Shown here: positions 49,030 through 58,451 of the stretch, in pieces
Layout of the letters: each line of letters opens with the position of its first letter
How positions within the stretch are numbered: position 1 is the first letter of the stretch
NCBI GenBank assembly: GCA_963922335.1
Contig: CAWUIB010000004.1
Location: 62,001-126,000 of the forward strand
From: CALBPI01 sp963922335
Lineage (GTDB): Bacteria; Pseudomonadota; Gammaproteobacteria; Steroidobacterales; Woeseiaceae
DNA: 64,000 nt
Direction: 5' to 3'
Notes under the pieces: model-generated
The model's input: only the letters and a program-made list of their open reading frames with translations
What the model was told of the DNA's origin: nothing
Database searches by the model: none
Translations under genes and position numbers: made by a program

Positions 49030-51107
49030 CGGCTTGCCGGCGCATAAAGCGCCTGCCAACGACTGACGAGCAACACGAGCAGCGCCAGCGCGATGACGCA
49101 AAAACCGATCAGACGCTGCAGTGGTGCCGGTGTCGCTGTGGCGACAATCTGGCCCACCGGGAGCCCCTGCCCGTATGGCGTGAGGTTCGGCACAGCGGAC
49201 TGTTGGAGCGATTCGTTTGCCGGGCGTACTGGTGCCGCTGCAACCGCAACCAGACTGGTGGTGCGACTCACGACATGGTGCGCCAGCGCTACCTCGGTGA
49301 TGATCGCGTCTGTCTGACTGCGCGAACGCTGGCCGCGACGCTCTTCATCGATCAGCGCATCAATCTTTTGATTCGCCCACGCAACCGCCACGCCTCGTCC
49401 ACCCGGCGCCGCATCGCTGACTACGAGCTGAGACTCCCACGGTTCGGGTACACCGTCGCGCCACAGGGTTCCGCTGACCCGAAGCGAAGCAGGTGTCTGC
49501 GCACTGCGCGCCACAATATCGATCGGCTCACCGGCGTAGAGGTCGGGAAGCGTTGCTGGGATTTGCTCGACACCATCGATCGGCCACTCTGCACGCAAGT
49601 CAGTCAGCGTCGGCGCACCCAACCGTCCGAACAATTCACGCATCCGCAACTCGACTTCACCGAGTGCGCTGATCGTCACGGCATCGCCACGACCAAGCTC
49701 CGCCGCTTTACGCATAAACCACCCATTCGGTGCTGAACCGATACCCACCGTAAACAGCCGCGATTTGCCGAGTGCTTTCTGAATAAACTTGAACAGATGC
49801 GATTCGTCCCCGACTGCACCGTCGGTGACGAAGATGACCTGACGCAATTCCGAAGCCATCTGACGTCCGTCAATCAGGGCGGCCTCGAGTGCTGGCTGCA
49901 TATTCGTGCCGCCGTTCGCCTCCAGGGAGTTCACCCAGCGCAACGCCTGTCGTTGCGCTTCCAAAGTTGCGGGTTGTGCGACCGGGAAAAGCAGACGCGC
50001 CTGATCACTGAATGCGATGACATTGAAGCGATCGACATCCCGCAGCTCGCTGATCGCATACTGGACAGCCGAGCGCGCCTGCTCGATCGACACTCCTTGC
50101 ATGCTGCCCGACGTGTCTATGACCATGATGAGCTCGCGCGGCGGCGATTCACCAATCGCGCCCGAGGGCGGCAGCAACTGCATGGACAGGTAATTCGCAA
50201 AGTCGTCGCCACGATGCTGAAACGCCGTCAACGCCACCGCATCACCCGTCTGCGGCCTCCAACTCAAACTGAAATCGTGATCCAGTGGTTCGTTGTCGTT
50301 CGCTAGAGAAACGAGATAGTCACCGGCAGCACTCTCGGTCACGTCGATCCAGTGATAGTCACTCAGGATCTCCGAGAGTGGCGTGCCCATCGACAGTTGC
50401 ACCCGCAGAGTCAGGCGGTGTGTGTCTTCCGGCGTCCCCGACAGCATCGCGGGCGTAATCCTCGGTGCGTCTGGCACACGATCTGTGGCAGGCCCCCATC
50501 CGTTACCGAGTCGGTCCGCCGAGGTTTTGATGACCTCGCCTGGATTGAAGCGCGGCGTCAGCGTCAATGGCAAACGCAGCGAGTAGCGATCCCGATTGCG
50601 TTGCACCGTTTCCTGATACTCGATGGTCACCACGACCTCACCATCAGGCGGGATATTGCTGACCGCAGTATTGAACAGATTCGGTCGGGCACCGCTGACC
50701 AGCGCCGCTCGCTGACCGCGCTGCTCTGCGTCACGGAAGGTTTGCTCGGCGACCTTCTTTGTCCGGATCTCACCGACGACACGCGTTTCGTCAATCAGCA
50801 GTTCCAGAGTGTCGACAGCCGCTCCGTCGGGCAGTGGCAACAAATACGTTGCCGACACCCATTGATCGGTCGGATTGCGAAATCGCTGCGTCATTCGGGT
50901 TCGGGCGAGATGGCCCGTGACTTGTACATCGACATCGGTCGCGAGCCGGATGGCTGCTTCGCTGACACCCCGTAGCTCGAGGGTCCCAATCCCCGGTGAT
51001 TGTGCGACATCCGCTTTGCCGGCAAGCGAAAGCATCAGGAAAATTGGCCATAGCAGTACACGCATTGTGCGTACTGCTGGCTTGCGTCGATCGTCTTGCT
51101 GCTGCAT
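49026..51107 (-). CDS. Dedicated sortase target protein (VIT + VWA)
   Basis: A 693-residue exported protein: signal peptide (about 15-33), a VIT domain (about 45-170, including TYLLPLPDGAAVDTL), a VWA domain (about 325-500) with the metal site DTSGSM, and a C-terminal sorting region with membrane helix and basic tail. This is the TIGR03788 architecture. I find no LPxTG; the position that should hold it reads QIVATATPAPLQ, so the signal is degenerate or non-standard. The ATG at 51107 has AGGGAGA upstream. Divergent from its two-component system, with 96 bp between. Confidence 0.9.
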   Translation of the reverse strand: MQQQDDRRKPAVRTMRVLLWPIFLMLSLAGKADVAQSPGIGTLELRGVSEAAIRLATDVDVQVTGHLARTRMTQRFRNPTDQWVSATYLLPLPDGAAVDTLELLIDETRVVGEIRTKKVAEQTFRDAEQRGQRAALVSGARPNLFNTAVSNIPPDGEVVVTIEYQETVQRNRDRYSLRLPLTLTPRFNPGEVIKTSADRLGNGWGPATDRVPDAPRITPAMLSGTPEDTHRLTLRVQLSMGTPLSEILSDYHWIDVTESAAGDYLVSLANDNEPLDHDFSLSWRPQTGDAVALTAFQHRGDDFANYLSMQLLPPSGAIGESPPRELIMVIDTSGSMQGVSIEQARSAVQYAISELRDVDRFNVIAFSDQARLLFPVAQPATLEAQRQALRWVNSLEANGGTNMQPALEAALIDGRQMASELRQVIFVTDGAVGDESHLFKFIQKALGKSRLFTVGIGSAPNGWFMRKAAELGRGDAVTISALGEVELRMRELFGRLGAPTLTDLRAEWPIDGVEQIPATLPDLYAGEPIDIVARSAQTPASLRVSGTLWRDGVPEPWESQLVVSDAAPGGRGVAVAWANQKIDALIDEERRGQRSRSQTDAIITEVALAHHVVSRTTSLVAVAAAPVRPANESLQQSAVPNLTPYGQGLPVGQIVATATPAPLQRLIGFCVIALALLVLLVSRWQALYAPASR

Positions 51108-51203
51108 CGTGAGTCTCCCTGTTGACGAGAGGTCATTGCAGCGCACGTCGGTGGCTTCACCGTGGCGCGTCAGTGGCAAATCCGACACCAAATATGGCGA
51201 ATT

Positions 51204-51917
51204 GTGGCAAGCACTCTGAATAACCCGACACGCTGGGTCGCTATCGTCGAAGACGATGCCGCGCTCGGACAAAACTACTGCGAAGCTTTCGAACGCGAGG
51301 GTTATCGCACTACGCTCGACACCAGCCGCGCGGCTGCGCTCGCGCGTTTCGAAGCGACGCTCCCAGACCTTGTGATCATCGACATCAATCTCGGTGATGA
51401 TGTCGAAGGCGGATTCGAACTTTGTCGTGCGTTGCGCGCACGCAGCGCGACATTACCGGTCGTTTTCCTAACCGCGAGAGACAGCGAGTTCGATGCGGTC
51501 TCCGGCCTGCGCCTCGGCGCGGATGATTACCTAACCAAGGACATCGGCCTCGCACATTTGTTGGCGCGAGTCGCTGCGCTGTTCCGCCGGCAGGCTGCGT
51601 TGCGTGAGCAAACCTCGGACGACACCGGACTGGTCTGCGGCCCACTGCGCATCGACGAGTCGCGCTTCACCGCGTATTGGTCGGATACACCAGTGCCTTT
51701 GACGCTCACAGAGTATTGGCTGGTCGTCGCACTCGCGCGATTCCCAGGACACGTCAAGAATCGTCAGCAGCTGATGGACGCTGCCAACACGGTGCTCGAC
51801 GACAACACCGTAACCTCACACATCAAGCGAATACGCCGTAAGTTCCAGGCCATCGATACGGACTTCGATGACATAGAAACGGTGTACGGCATGGGTTATC
51901 GCTGGCGACCCGCCTGA
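51204..51917 (+). CDS. Response regulator of the sortase system (OmpR type)
   Basis: A 237-residue response regulator: receiver domain (about 12-130) with acidic pocket VEDDAALGQNY, phosphoacceptor D60 (IIDINLGD) and the switch-loop K in YLTKD, then a winged-helix DNA-binding domain (about 145-235) ending TVYGMGYRWRPA. It corresponds to the dedicated sortase system regulator TIGR03787. The start is uncertain: GTG at 51204 gives a usual N-terminus, while GTG at 51162 would add 14 residues. It is followed 14 bp later by its histidine kinase. Confidence 0.88.
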   Translation: MASTLNNPTRWVAIVEDDAALGQNYCEAFEREGYRTTLDTSRAAALARFEATLPDLVIIDINLGDDVEGGFELCRALRARSATLPVVFLTARDSEFDAVSGLRLGADDYLTKDIGLAHLLARVAALFRRQAALREQTSDDTGLVCGPLRIDESRFTAYWSDTPVPLTLTEYWLVVALARFPGHVKNRQQLMDAANTVLDDNTVTSHIKRIRRKFQAIDTDFDDIETVYGMGYRWRPA

Positions 51918-51931
51918 TACCGAGACCCAGT

Positions 51932-53869
51932 TTGCGTTTCGGACTGCGACGACAATTACTCACCATCGGACTGATCACAGTTGCATTGCCCGTGATCAGC
52001 GTCGGCTATATCCGGGCAACCGAGCAGGCATTGCGAGAGACGCAGTCAGGCTTCTTGATGACCACCGGTCGCAGCGTGGCTCCACTGGTCAACGACGCGT
52101 TAGACACGCTAGCGAAACCAAGGGAACAGGCACCGTGGTTTGTCGAACCGCTGACGGGCGAGCCGCTACTCGACGGTTTTGTGGCCGATTGGAATGCGTT
52201 GGTCGCGCCGTCTGAGGCCCCGGAGGGTGGGCCTGCATTGCGTACCGCCGCAGGCAGCTATAACGGTGCACTGTTCCTGCATGCAGACGTCGTTCACGAG
52301 AGCGATGTTCGACCCGAGTTCACGATGAGCTGCACGACCGCAAACGGAAACTTGTTGCTCTCGAAGCTCGCGCCGGTTGCCAGCGGTACTTTCACCACCG
52401 AGCCTCTGAGCGCAGGCGCAGCGCCTCTGCGTGGCGCCTGGATTCCGGATGCCGATGGGTCGCAGCTCGAATTGCGCATCCCCGCATCGCCTTGCGAACG
52501 CCAGCTTGGCTTATGGGTCAAGCTAGGAGAAAGCATCGTTGCCACGCACTCGGGCAGCGTCCCGGGGCCGATGCTGAGCGTCAGCAGTGAATTGTCGGAT
52601 GCGCTTCAGGAACACCGCATCGCGGGCACCGAGATGTTTGCGGTCAGTCCGGAAGGCTGGCGCCTGACCCCGCTGATTGGAAGTATGCCAAACGCAGAGT
52701 CGCAGCCGTATGAGGCAGCTGCACCCTGGTTGGCAAGACTGTTTCAGGGTGGACGCACGACGCAGGAGACGGCACACCGTGGTTTCGATCAGAGGAGTCG
52801 CTGGCTCGCCTCGCTGCCGCGAGGTAGTGCCGCCAGTCGTCGTGCGCGACAGGCGGGCTCCGAGCGACTACTCAGTGAGGTTGTCATCCCTCTGCGTAGC
52901 GATGGCGTGATCGTGGCGGGACTTGTACTGCGGCAACCCACCGATGCCATTCTCTCACTCACCAACCCAGTGCGTACTCGGATGACGCTGGCGGTACTCG
53001 GGGTCACTTTGCTGGTGGTTGCGCTGCTCCTTGCCTTCGCAACCGTGTTGTCGTTGCGAGTGCGGCGCCTTTCGCATGCAGCGAGTACCGCGCTCGATGC
53101 TCGCGGGCGGATCACAACCACGCTGCCCGGCAGTACGGCAAAAGACGAGGTTGGCGACGTTGCGCGTGGCTTTGAATCGCTACTGCAGAAGCTGGATGAG
53201 CAGCAGACCTGGCTTCAATCGCTCGCTGACAATCTTTCGCATGAGTTGCGCACACCGATCGCGGTGGTTCAGTCATCGCTCGACAATCTGCGTCACACGC
53301 AACTATCGGAAGATGCTGAAGCGTTGCTTGATCGTGCCAGCGGTGGGGTCGAGCGCCTTCGAGCAACTCTGCTCGGTATGACTCGGGCCAATCGAGCCGA
53401 ACAGGCGACTCGAGACGCCGACTACCTAGAGGTCAACCTGAGCGACATCGTACGACAGTTGCAGCGCGCGTACGCCGACACGTTCTCAACCCACCGTTTC
53501 GGCGGGGGGATAGACCCGGGGGTCACTGTCGTCGGCAACCCGGAGTTGATCGTGCAGATGATCGATAAGCTGGTTGAAAACGCCGTCACCTTCGCACCGG
53601 AAGGCAGCGAAATTTCACTATCGGTGTTACGAGGGTCATTACCCGTTGTTTCCGTTGCGAACGAAGGATCAACGTTGCCCGATGGAGATTTGCAGAGACT
53701 TTTCATGCCACTGGTGTCGCACCGCGGCGAACGCTCAGGTGAGGGACACCTCGGGTTCGGTCTCTACATTGCGAGACTGATCGCACAAGCGCACGGTGGC
53801 GCTATCGTGGCACGCAATACAGACAATGGTGTCAGCTTCGATATCCGATTCGAAAGTGCCAGGCCCTGA
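51932..53869 (+). CDS. Sensor histidine kinase of the sortase system
   Basis: A 645-residue kinase with TTG start. One membrane helix (about 8-25), a periplasmic sensor of about 320 residues containing two or more cysteines (TMSCTTANG, PASPCERQ), a second helix (about 350-374), HAMP (about 375-428), the dimerisation/phosphotransfer box with H437 (NLSHELRTP), and a HATPase domain (about 525-645) with MIDKLVENAVTFA and GLGLYIARLI-like GFGLYIARLIAQAHGG. It matches the dedicated sortase system kinase TIGR03785 and should sense the envelope state to control the divergent target-sortase operon. Confidence 0.9.
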   Translation: MRFGLRRQLLTIGLITVALPVISVGYIRATEQALRETQSGFLMTTGRSVAPLVNDALDTLAKPREQAPWFVEPLTGEPLLDGFVADWNALVAPSEAPEGGPALRTAAGSYNGALFLHADVVHESDVRPEFTMSCTTANGNLLLSKLAPVASGTFTTEPLSAGAAPLRGAWIPDADGSQLELRIPASPCERQLGLWVKLGESIVATHSGSVPGPMLSVSSELSDALQEHRIAGTEMFAVSPEGWRLTPLIGSMPNAESQPYEAAAPWLARLFQGGRTTQETAHRGFDQRSRWLASLPRGSAASRRARQAGSERLLSEVVIPLRSDGVIVAGLVLRQPTDAILSLTNPVRTRMTLAVLGVTLLVVALLLAFATVLSLRVRRLSHAASTALDARGRITTTLPGSTAKDEVGDVARGFESLLQKLDEQQTWLQSLADNLSHELRTPIAVVQSSLDNLRHTQLSEDAEALLDRASGGVERLRATLLGMTRANRAEQATRDADYLEVNLSDIVRQLQRAYADTFSTHRFGGGIDPGVTVVGNPELIVQMIDKLVENAVTFAPEGSEISLSVLRGSLPVVSVANEGSTLPDGDLQRLFMPLVSHRGERSGEGHLGFGLYIARLIAQAHGGAIVARNTDNGVSFDIRFESARP

Positions 53870-53885
53870 ATGCGTCGAGCTGCGT

Positions 53886-54677
53886 TCAGGTTTTCTGAAA
53901 CTGCGTTCCCAGTCTGTCACGCACCTCGGCCTGTCGGCGTCGACTGACCGGAATCCACTCTTCACTTAAATGCGTGCGGATCCGCAGCCCTTTACTGTGT
54001 CGCTGCACGCTGCTGACTGCACTCTCGTTTACCCAGTGTGACCGGTGTACACGAATCCCTTTATCGGGATACGCGGCTTCCAGCTCGACAAGACTGCCGA
54101 GGATCATAGCTCTCCCGAGTTGTGTAGTGACGTGCAGATAATGCAGGTCGGAGCTCGCTACCATCACAGGTCCCCGAATCGCACTGGGCAATCGCGCCTC
54201 AATCTCGGGTTGCTGATTGCCGCCAGGGGCGTCCGAGACTTTCGGAGAATTTGAGCCGGGTATCACCGACTCGAAGTTGAGCAAAAACCAGCTCATCAAG
54301 AAGGCAGGCGCGGCCTGGATGCTCTCGGTTGCGAGCTCGCTCAAAAAGTCTGAGGGTGCATCATCGCTCATGGTGAGCGGAAACAGCGATTCCAGTCCCA
54401 ACGCGACCGGGGTGAACGCAAGAAGACCGATCACACCTGAAAACACGATCAAACGCCAATCCGGCGGAACCGCCATACGGTCGGTCAGAAACTTTGCCGC
54501 AACGAGGCAGAGCGAGATGCCGGTACCAATATGTAGCAACCAGAACACCAGACGCCCAACAAATCCGAGCGGCTGTGATGGCGCTGGGTCAAGGACAGCG
54601 AATAGCAGCGCGAGACCGGCGGTAACGCCGACGATTCTGAGCAAGAAGGTGCGGTTTTCGAGGTCAGGTTGCGCCAC
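53886..54677 (-). CDS. Membrane-bound LytTR transcription regulator
   Basis: A 263-residue protein with four membrane helices (about 10-29, 37-64, 76-100 and 118-136) and a C-terminal LytTR DNA-binding domain (about 165-260), recognised by VASSDLHYLHVTTQLGRAMILGSLVELEAAYPDKGIRVHRSHWVNESAV, of which short parts such as RVHRSHWVN are diagnostic. It has no receiver, so it probably responds to membrane or envelope signals directly. The start is GTG with TATACT 6 nt upstream and no SD. The divergent barrel gene at 54835 is a possible target. Confidence 0.87.
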   Translation of the reverse strand: MAQPDLENRTFLLRIVGVTAGLALLFAVLDPAPSQPLGFVGRLVFWLLHIGTGISLCLVAAKFLTDRMAVPPDWRLIVFSGVIGLLAFTPVALGLESLFPLTMSDDAPSDFLSELATESIQAAPAFLMSWFLLNFESVIPGSNSPKVSDAPGGNQQPEIEARLPSAIRGPVMVASSDLHYLHVTTQLGRAMILGSLVELEAAYPDKGIRVHRSHWVNESAVSSVQRHSKGLRIRTHLSEEWIPVSRRRQAEVRDRLGTQFQKT

Positions 54678-54683
54678 GACTCG

Positions 54684-54689
54684 AGTATA
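54684..54689 (-). promoter_or_regulatory. -10 box TATACT 6 nt before LytTR gene start
   Basis: Minus-strand TATACT (5 of 6 matches) followed by 6 nt and the GTG start codon. Transcription would begin at the G of the start codon. Confidence 0.5.
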
Positions 54690-54834
54690 GGCTCAAAGCG
54701 CCGTGACCGCTGATGCAAAAACCCGACCGGTCATTCATGCAACCCGCCATTCATGGGTGATTCGCATCAACGGGCACCCGAGCAATGACAGATTTGCCCC
54801 GTATTTCAAACACACTCAACACGGGAGAATCTCT

Positions 54835-55494
54835 ATGGAAAACACAACGAAGACTCGCCTCTTTGCATCACTGGCATTGTTGCTGGCAGGCGGCTCCGCG
54901 ACCGCGAACGATTGGTATGTCACGGGCGATCTCGGCTTCGTCACGCTTGGCGATCAGGATCTGGAATTCCAAGACGGTAGCAATGCACCAGCAACCCAGC
55001 AGTCCGCGAAGTTCAGTGGATCGTTCACAGGTGGCGGTCGCGTTGGACGCTACGTGGGTGACAACTGGCGGGTTGAGGGCGAAGTCATCTATCGCACAAG
55101 CGACCTGGACGCTGTCACTATCGACGGGCTCGGGACCGCGAGCGGCGGCGATTTCGCCAGCGTCAGCTACGGGCTCTCCGCGTTATACGAATTCAATCTG
55201 CTCGGCAGCGAGCGCTACCGGACCTACGTCGGCGCCGGTTTAGCTTTCATTCAGGAGGTCGATATCGACTTCGACATTGACGGCGCCGAGATCTCTTTCG
55301 AAACCGATAACGTCGCACCCCAACTGCAGGCAGGCATCCGATATGACGCCGGTGAGCGCTGGTTCGTTGATGTCGGGATTCGTTACCTGCTCGGCAGTGG
55401 CATCACACTGGAGCGTCCCGACAACAGTGGGCAGACCATCACAGCAGACTACGACCCGCTCAGCGTCAGTCTCGGCGTTGGTTTCCGGTTCTAG
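54835..55494 (+). CDS. Outer-membrane beta-barrel protein (OmpW/OmpA-like fold)
   Basis: A 219-residue exported protein with a signal peptide (about 1-23, ending SATAND) and eight-strand barrel pattern: WYVTGDLGFVTLG, GGGRVGRYVGDNWRVEGEVIYR, YRTYVGAGLAFIQE, QAGIRYDAGERWFVDVGIRYLLG, and the terminal SLGVGFRF with C-terminal phenylalanine. The SD GGGAG is good; the frame is open upstream to 54703 but the signal peptide starts at 54835. Similar barrels with a conserved GxGxxF-like pattern are common; function unknown. Divergent from the LytTR regulator. Confidence 0.8.
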   Translation: MENTTKTRLFASLALLLAGGSATANDWYVTGDLGFVTLGDQDLEFQDGSNAPATQQSAKFSGSFTGGGRVGRYVGDNWRVEGEVIYRTSDLDAVTIDGLGTASGGDFASVSYGLSALYEFNLLGSERYRTYVGAGLAFIQEVDIDFDIDGAEISFETDNVAPQLQAGIRYDAGERWFVDVGIRYLLGSGITLERPDNSGQTITADYDPLSVSLGVGFRF

Positions 55495-55517
55495 CGCACA
55501 CCAAGGTCGATCACAGC

Positions 55518-55523
55518 TACCAT
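55518..55523 (+). promoter_or_regulatory. -10-like TACCAT 6 nt before glycosyltransferase start
   Basis: TACCAT, 6 nt, ATG. No SD is present; spacing equals that of the other leaderless candidates. Confidence 0.35.
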
Positions 55524-55529
55524 TGGTGC

Positions 55530-56576
55530 ATGATCGACATCGCACACGTCAATCTCGCGCCGGGCTTTCGCGGCGGGGAGCGGCAAACCGAGCTGCTCGC
55601 CCTTGAACTCGCACGGCATGGATTCCGACAGAGAATCGTTGGGCGCAAGGGCGAGCCGCTGATCGAGCGATTGGCGGGGCAACAAGGCATTGAGACCGTC
55701 GGCGTCAGCGGCATTCTTTCCGCTGCCGCCACGCTACGTAATGTTCGCCTTGCCCACGCGCACGAGGGCCGCTGCGTGCAGGCGACAGCGCTCGCCGGTT
55801 GGCGATTTCGTGTCCCCTATGTCATCACTCGGCGCGTGGTGCGGCCGCTCAAGAACAACCCCGTAACCCGCTATGTGTATCGAAACGCCGCGGCGCGCGT
55901 CGGGATTTCATCGGCAATCGCCAAGGACCTCAACGCGTACACCAACACCCAGACATCGCCGGTTATTCCCAGTGCGTTCACGCCGAGCGAGGCGGACCCG
56001 GATCGGGTCCGACAACTGCGAGCTGCGTGGGGCGCTGGACCGATCATCGGGCATATCGGTGCATTGATCGGTTATCAGAAAGGACAACCGGACCTGATCG
56101 AGATCGCCAAACGCCACCCGGAGTGGCAGATCGTGCTCGTCGGTTCTGGCGAAGACGAGGACAACCTCAAGCGCCAGGCGGCAGCGCTATCGAATGTGCA
56201 CTTCACCGGGCAGGTGACGGACGTCGCCAGTCATATGGCGGCATTCGATATCTTTGCGTTCCCATCGCGCTTTGAAGGTTTAGGTTCGATCCTCCTGGAT
56301 GCGATGCATCTCGGCATTCCCGTGATCGGCGCCAATGTCGGTGGCATTCCAGACCTAATTGAACACGAGCAAACGGGGCTACTGATCGAGCGCGAGAGTG
56401 TCGATCAGCTGGAGCAATCCGTTGCTGGTTTGCTTAGCGATGCCGCGTTGCGCCAACACTGCATCGACGAAGCCAGACGCCGAATCGACCGCTACTCGCC
56501 GCAAGCCATGGCAGCGCGTTACCTGTCGCTTTACGCGACGCTTGGGGTGAATCCGCGCAATACCGACGATCGGTAA
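55530..56576 (+). CDS. Glycosyltransferase family 4 protein
   Basis: A 348-residue GT-B retaining glycosyltransferase. The acceptor side begins AHVNLAPGFRGGERQTELLALEL; the donor-binding half has GHIGALIGYQKGQPDLIEIAKRHPEWQIVLVG in part, FTGQVTDVASHMAAFDIFAFPSRFEGLGSILLDAM with the conserved E-x7-E-like region, and PVIGANVGGIPDLI. It probably adds a sugar to LPS or another glycan; donor and acceptor are unknown. It stands alone between the barrel and the collagen-like lipoprotein genes. Confidence 0.87.
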   Translation: MIDIAHVNLAPGFRGGERQTELLALELARHGFRQRIVGRKGEPLIERLAGQQGIETVGVSGILSAAATLRNVRLAHAHEGRCVQATALAGWRFRVPYVITRRVVRPLKNNPVTRYVYRNAAARVGISSAIAKDLNAYTNTQTSPVIPSAFTPSEADPDRVRQLRAAWGAGPIIGHIGALIGYQKGQPDLIEIAKRHPEWQIVLVGSGEDEDNLKRQAAALSNVHFTGQVTDVASHMAAFDIFAFPSRFEGLGSILLDAMHLGIPVIGANVGGIPDLIEHEQTGLLIERESVDQLEQSVAGLLSDAALRQHCIDEARRRIDRYSPQAMAARYLSLYATLGVNPRNTDDR

Positions 56577-56657
56577 CCTGTTTGTCATAACTCCGTAACC
56601 AAGCATTCGCAGAACCTTCATATTCTTCCGCGCTGTTCACCATAACGGGAGCGCCCG

Positions 56658-58373
56658 ATGAAAACGATGAGAAGAATTGCCGTCACGGCACTAGCCGCCA
56701 GCGTGATGCTGGCCGGATGTGAAGGAGATGACGGCACCACCGGGCTGACCGGACCCACGGGGCCTATTGGACCCGTTGGACCCGCCGGTGAAAACGGCGT
56801 TACTTCGATCACACTCGAGCTGATCGGCCGCTACCAGAGCGGTATTTTCGACGAAGGCGCTTCGGAAATCGTCGCATACGAGCCGACAACCAATCAGCTG
56901 TTCCAGGTCAACGCGAACACCGGCGTTGTTGACGTCATCGATATCTCTGCGCCGAGCGCCCCCGTACTCGCAGGCTCCATCGACGTAGCAGCAGCAATTA
57001 CTGCAAACACTGCCTTCACCACCGTTTTGGGTGCCGTCAACAGCGTTGCGGTCAGCGGCGGCAATGTCTACGCCGCCATTGAGGCTGATGCGGTCGACGA
57101 GCGCGGCTTTGTAGCTGCGTTTCAGGCGTCTGACCTCAGCTTCCTCGGCGCACAGGAGGTAGGTGTACTGCCTGACTCCGTAGCTGCTTCTCCGGATGGC
57201 AACTTCCTGGTCGTCGCGAACGAAGGCGAGCCGTCAGATGACTACACCGTCGATCCCGAAGGTTCGATCTCGGTCATCAACATCGCGCCGTTTAGCGCGG
57301 CGGTAGTGATTCCCGAGTTGACGTTCACTGACTTCAACGCAGGCGGTACCCGTGCGGCAGAACTGGATCCTGCAGTTCGCATCTTTGGCCCGGGTGCGAC
57401 GGTGGCGCAGGACCTGGAGCCAGAGTTTGTCGCATTCGCCCCCGACTCTTCTCTGGCATTCGTGAGCATGCAGGAGAACAACGCGCTGGCGGTTGTCGAT
57501 CTTGCCGGGCCCACCATTGCATCGATCCTGCCTTTGGGCACCAAGGACCACAGCATCATCGGCAACGAGTTGGATGCGAGCGATCGTGACGGCGGCATCA
57601 ATATCCGCAACTGGCCGATCAAGGGCTTCTACATGCCCGACACCATCGCAACCTACAGCTTCCAGGGCCAAACCTTGATCGTGACGGCGAACGAAGGTGA
57701 CACGCGTGACTACGACGGGTTCTCCGAAGAAGAGCGCATGGGCGATCTCACATTGGATGCAACTGCCTTCCCGGACGCCGCCACACTGCAGGCTGACGAA
57801 AACCTGGGCCGCCTGCTGACGACGACAGCGAACGGTGATACCGATGGTGACGGCGATGTCGACGAGCTGTTTTCGATCGGTGCCCGCTCATTCACGATCT
57901 GGGATACCAGCGGTACCGTATTGTTCGACAGTGGCAACGATTTTGAGCGCATCACCGCGCAGCGGCTGCCCAACAACTTCAACGCCGACAACGACGAGAA
58001 CGATGCGGATACTCGTAGTGATGCCAAAGGTCCTGAGCCGGAAGCGCTGGCGATTGGTGAGATCGGTGGCGCCACGTTCGCATTCATCGGTCTTGAGCGC
58101 GTCAGCGGTGTAATGGTCTACAACATCTCGAACCCGCAAAGCCCACGCTTCATCGAATACACGATCGACCGTGACTTTGGTGAAGACCCGAGCCTCGGTG
58201 ACAACGACGGTGATGGCGTGGACGAATCCAACCCGGCAGCGGGCGATATCGGCCCGGAGAGCATTGTGTTCATCCCAGCTGCCGACAGCCCGAACGGAAA
58301 CGATCTCATCGCCATTGGCAATGAGGTTTCTGGTTCGACTGCGATCTATCAGATCAACGTCGTCCAGGAATAA
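56658..58373 (+). CDS. Choice-of-anchor I family lipoprotein with collagen-like tether
   Basis: A 571-residue lipoprotein: lipobox LAGC with lipid cysteine C21, then seven perfect Gly-X-Y triplets (26-46), then a large beta-propeller-like domain (about 55-570) of the choice-of-anchor I family, with VANEGEPSDDY, SIIGNELDASDRDGGINI and VTANEGDTRDYDGFSEEERMGD, and a predicted metal-rich acidic segment near the C-terminus (DNDGDGVDESNP). Function is not established; some annotations link the family to phosphatase-like proteins. The SD is GGGAG. A strong terminator follows. Confidence 0.86.
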   Translation: MKTMRRIAVTALAASVMLAGCEGDDGTTGLTGPTGPIGPVGPAGENGVTSITLELIGRYQSGIFDEGASEIVAYEPTTNQLFQVNANTGVVDVIDISAPSAPVLAGSIDVAAAITANTAFTTVLGAVNSVAVSGGNVYAAIEADAVDERGFVAAFQASDLSFLGAQEVGVLPDSVAASPDGNFLVVANEGEPSDDYTVDPEGSISVINIAPFSAAVVIPELTFTDFNAGGTRAAELDPAVRIFGPGATVAQDLEPEFVAFAPDSSLAFVSMQENNALAVVDLAGPTIASILPLGTKDHSIIGNELDASDRDGGINIRNWPIKGFYMPDTIATYSFQGQTLIVTANEGDTRDYDGFSEEERMGDLTLDATAFPDAATLQADENLGRLLTTTANGDTDGDGDVDELFSIGARSFTIWDTSGTVLFDSGNDFERITAQRLPNNFNADNDENDADTRSDAKGPEPEALAIGEIGGATFAFIGLERVSGVMVYNISNPQSPRFIEYTIDRDFGEDPSLGDNDGDGVDESNPAAGDIGPESIVFIPAADSPNGNDLIAIGNEVSGSTAIYQINVVQE

Positions 58374-58395
58374 CTCGAACTTCGTTAGACATGAG

Positions 58396-58428
58396 CCGGC
58401 CTCGGGGTACCCCGGGGCCGGTTTTTTT
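58396..58428 (+). terminator. Rho-independent terminator after the choice-of-anchor lipoprotein gene
   Basis: CCGGCC-T-CGGGG and CCCCG-G-GGCCGG pair (nearly perfect palindrome) and are followed by a seven-base T-run. Confidence 0.9.
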
Positions 58429-58451
58429 GCGCGCTCGAGTCTCAGGAACGT

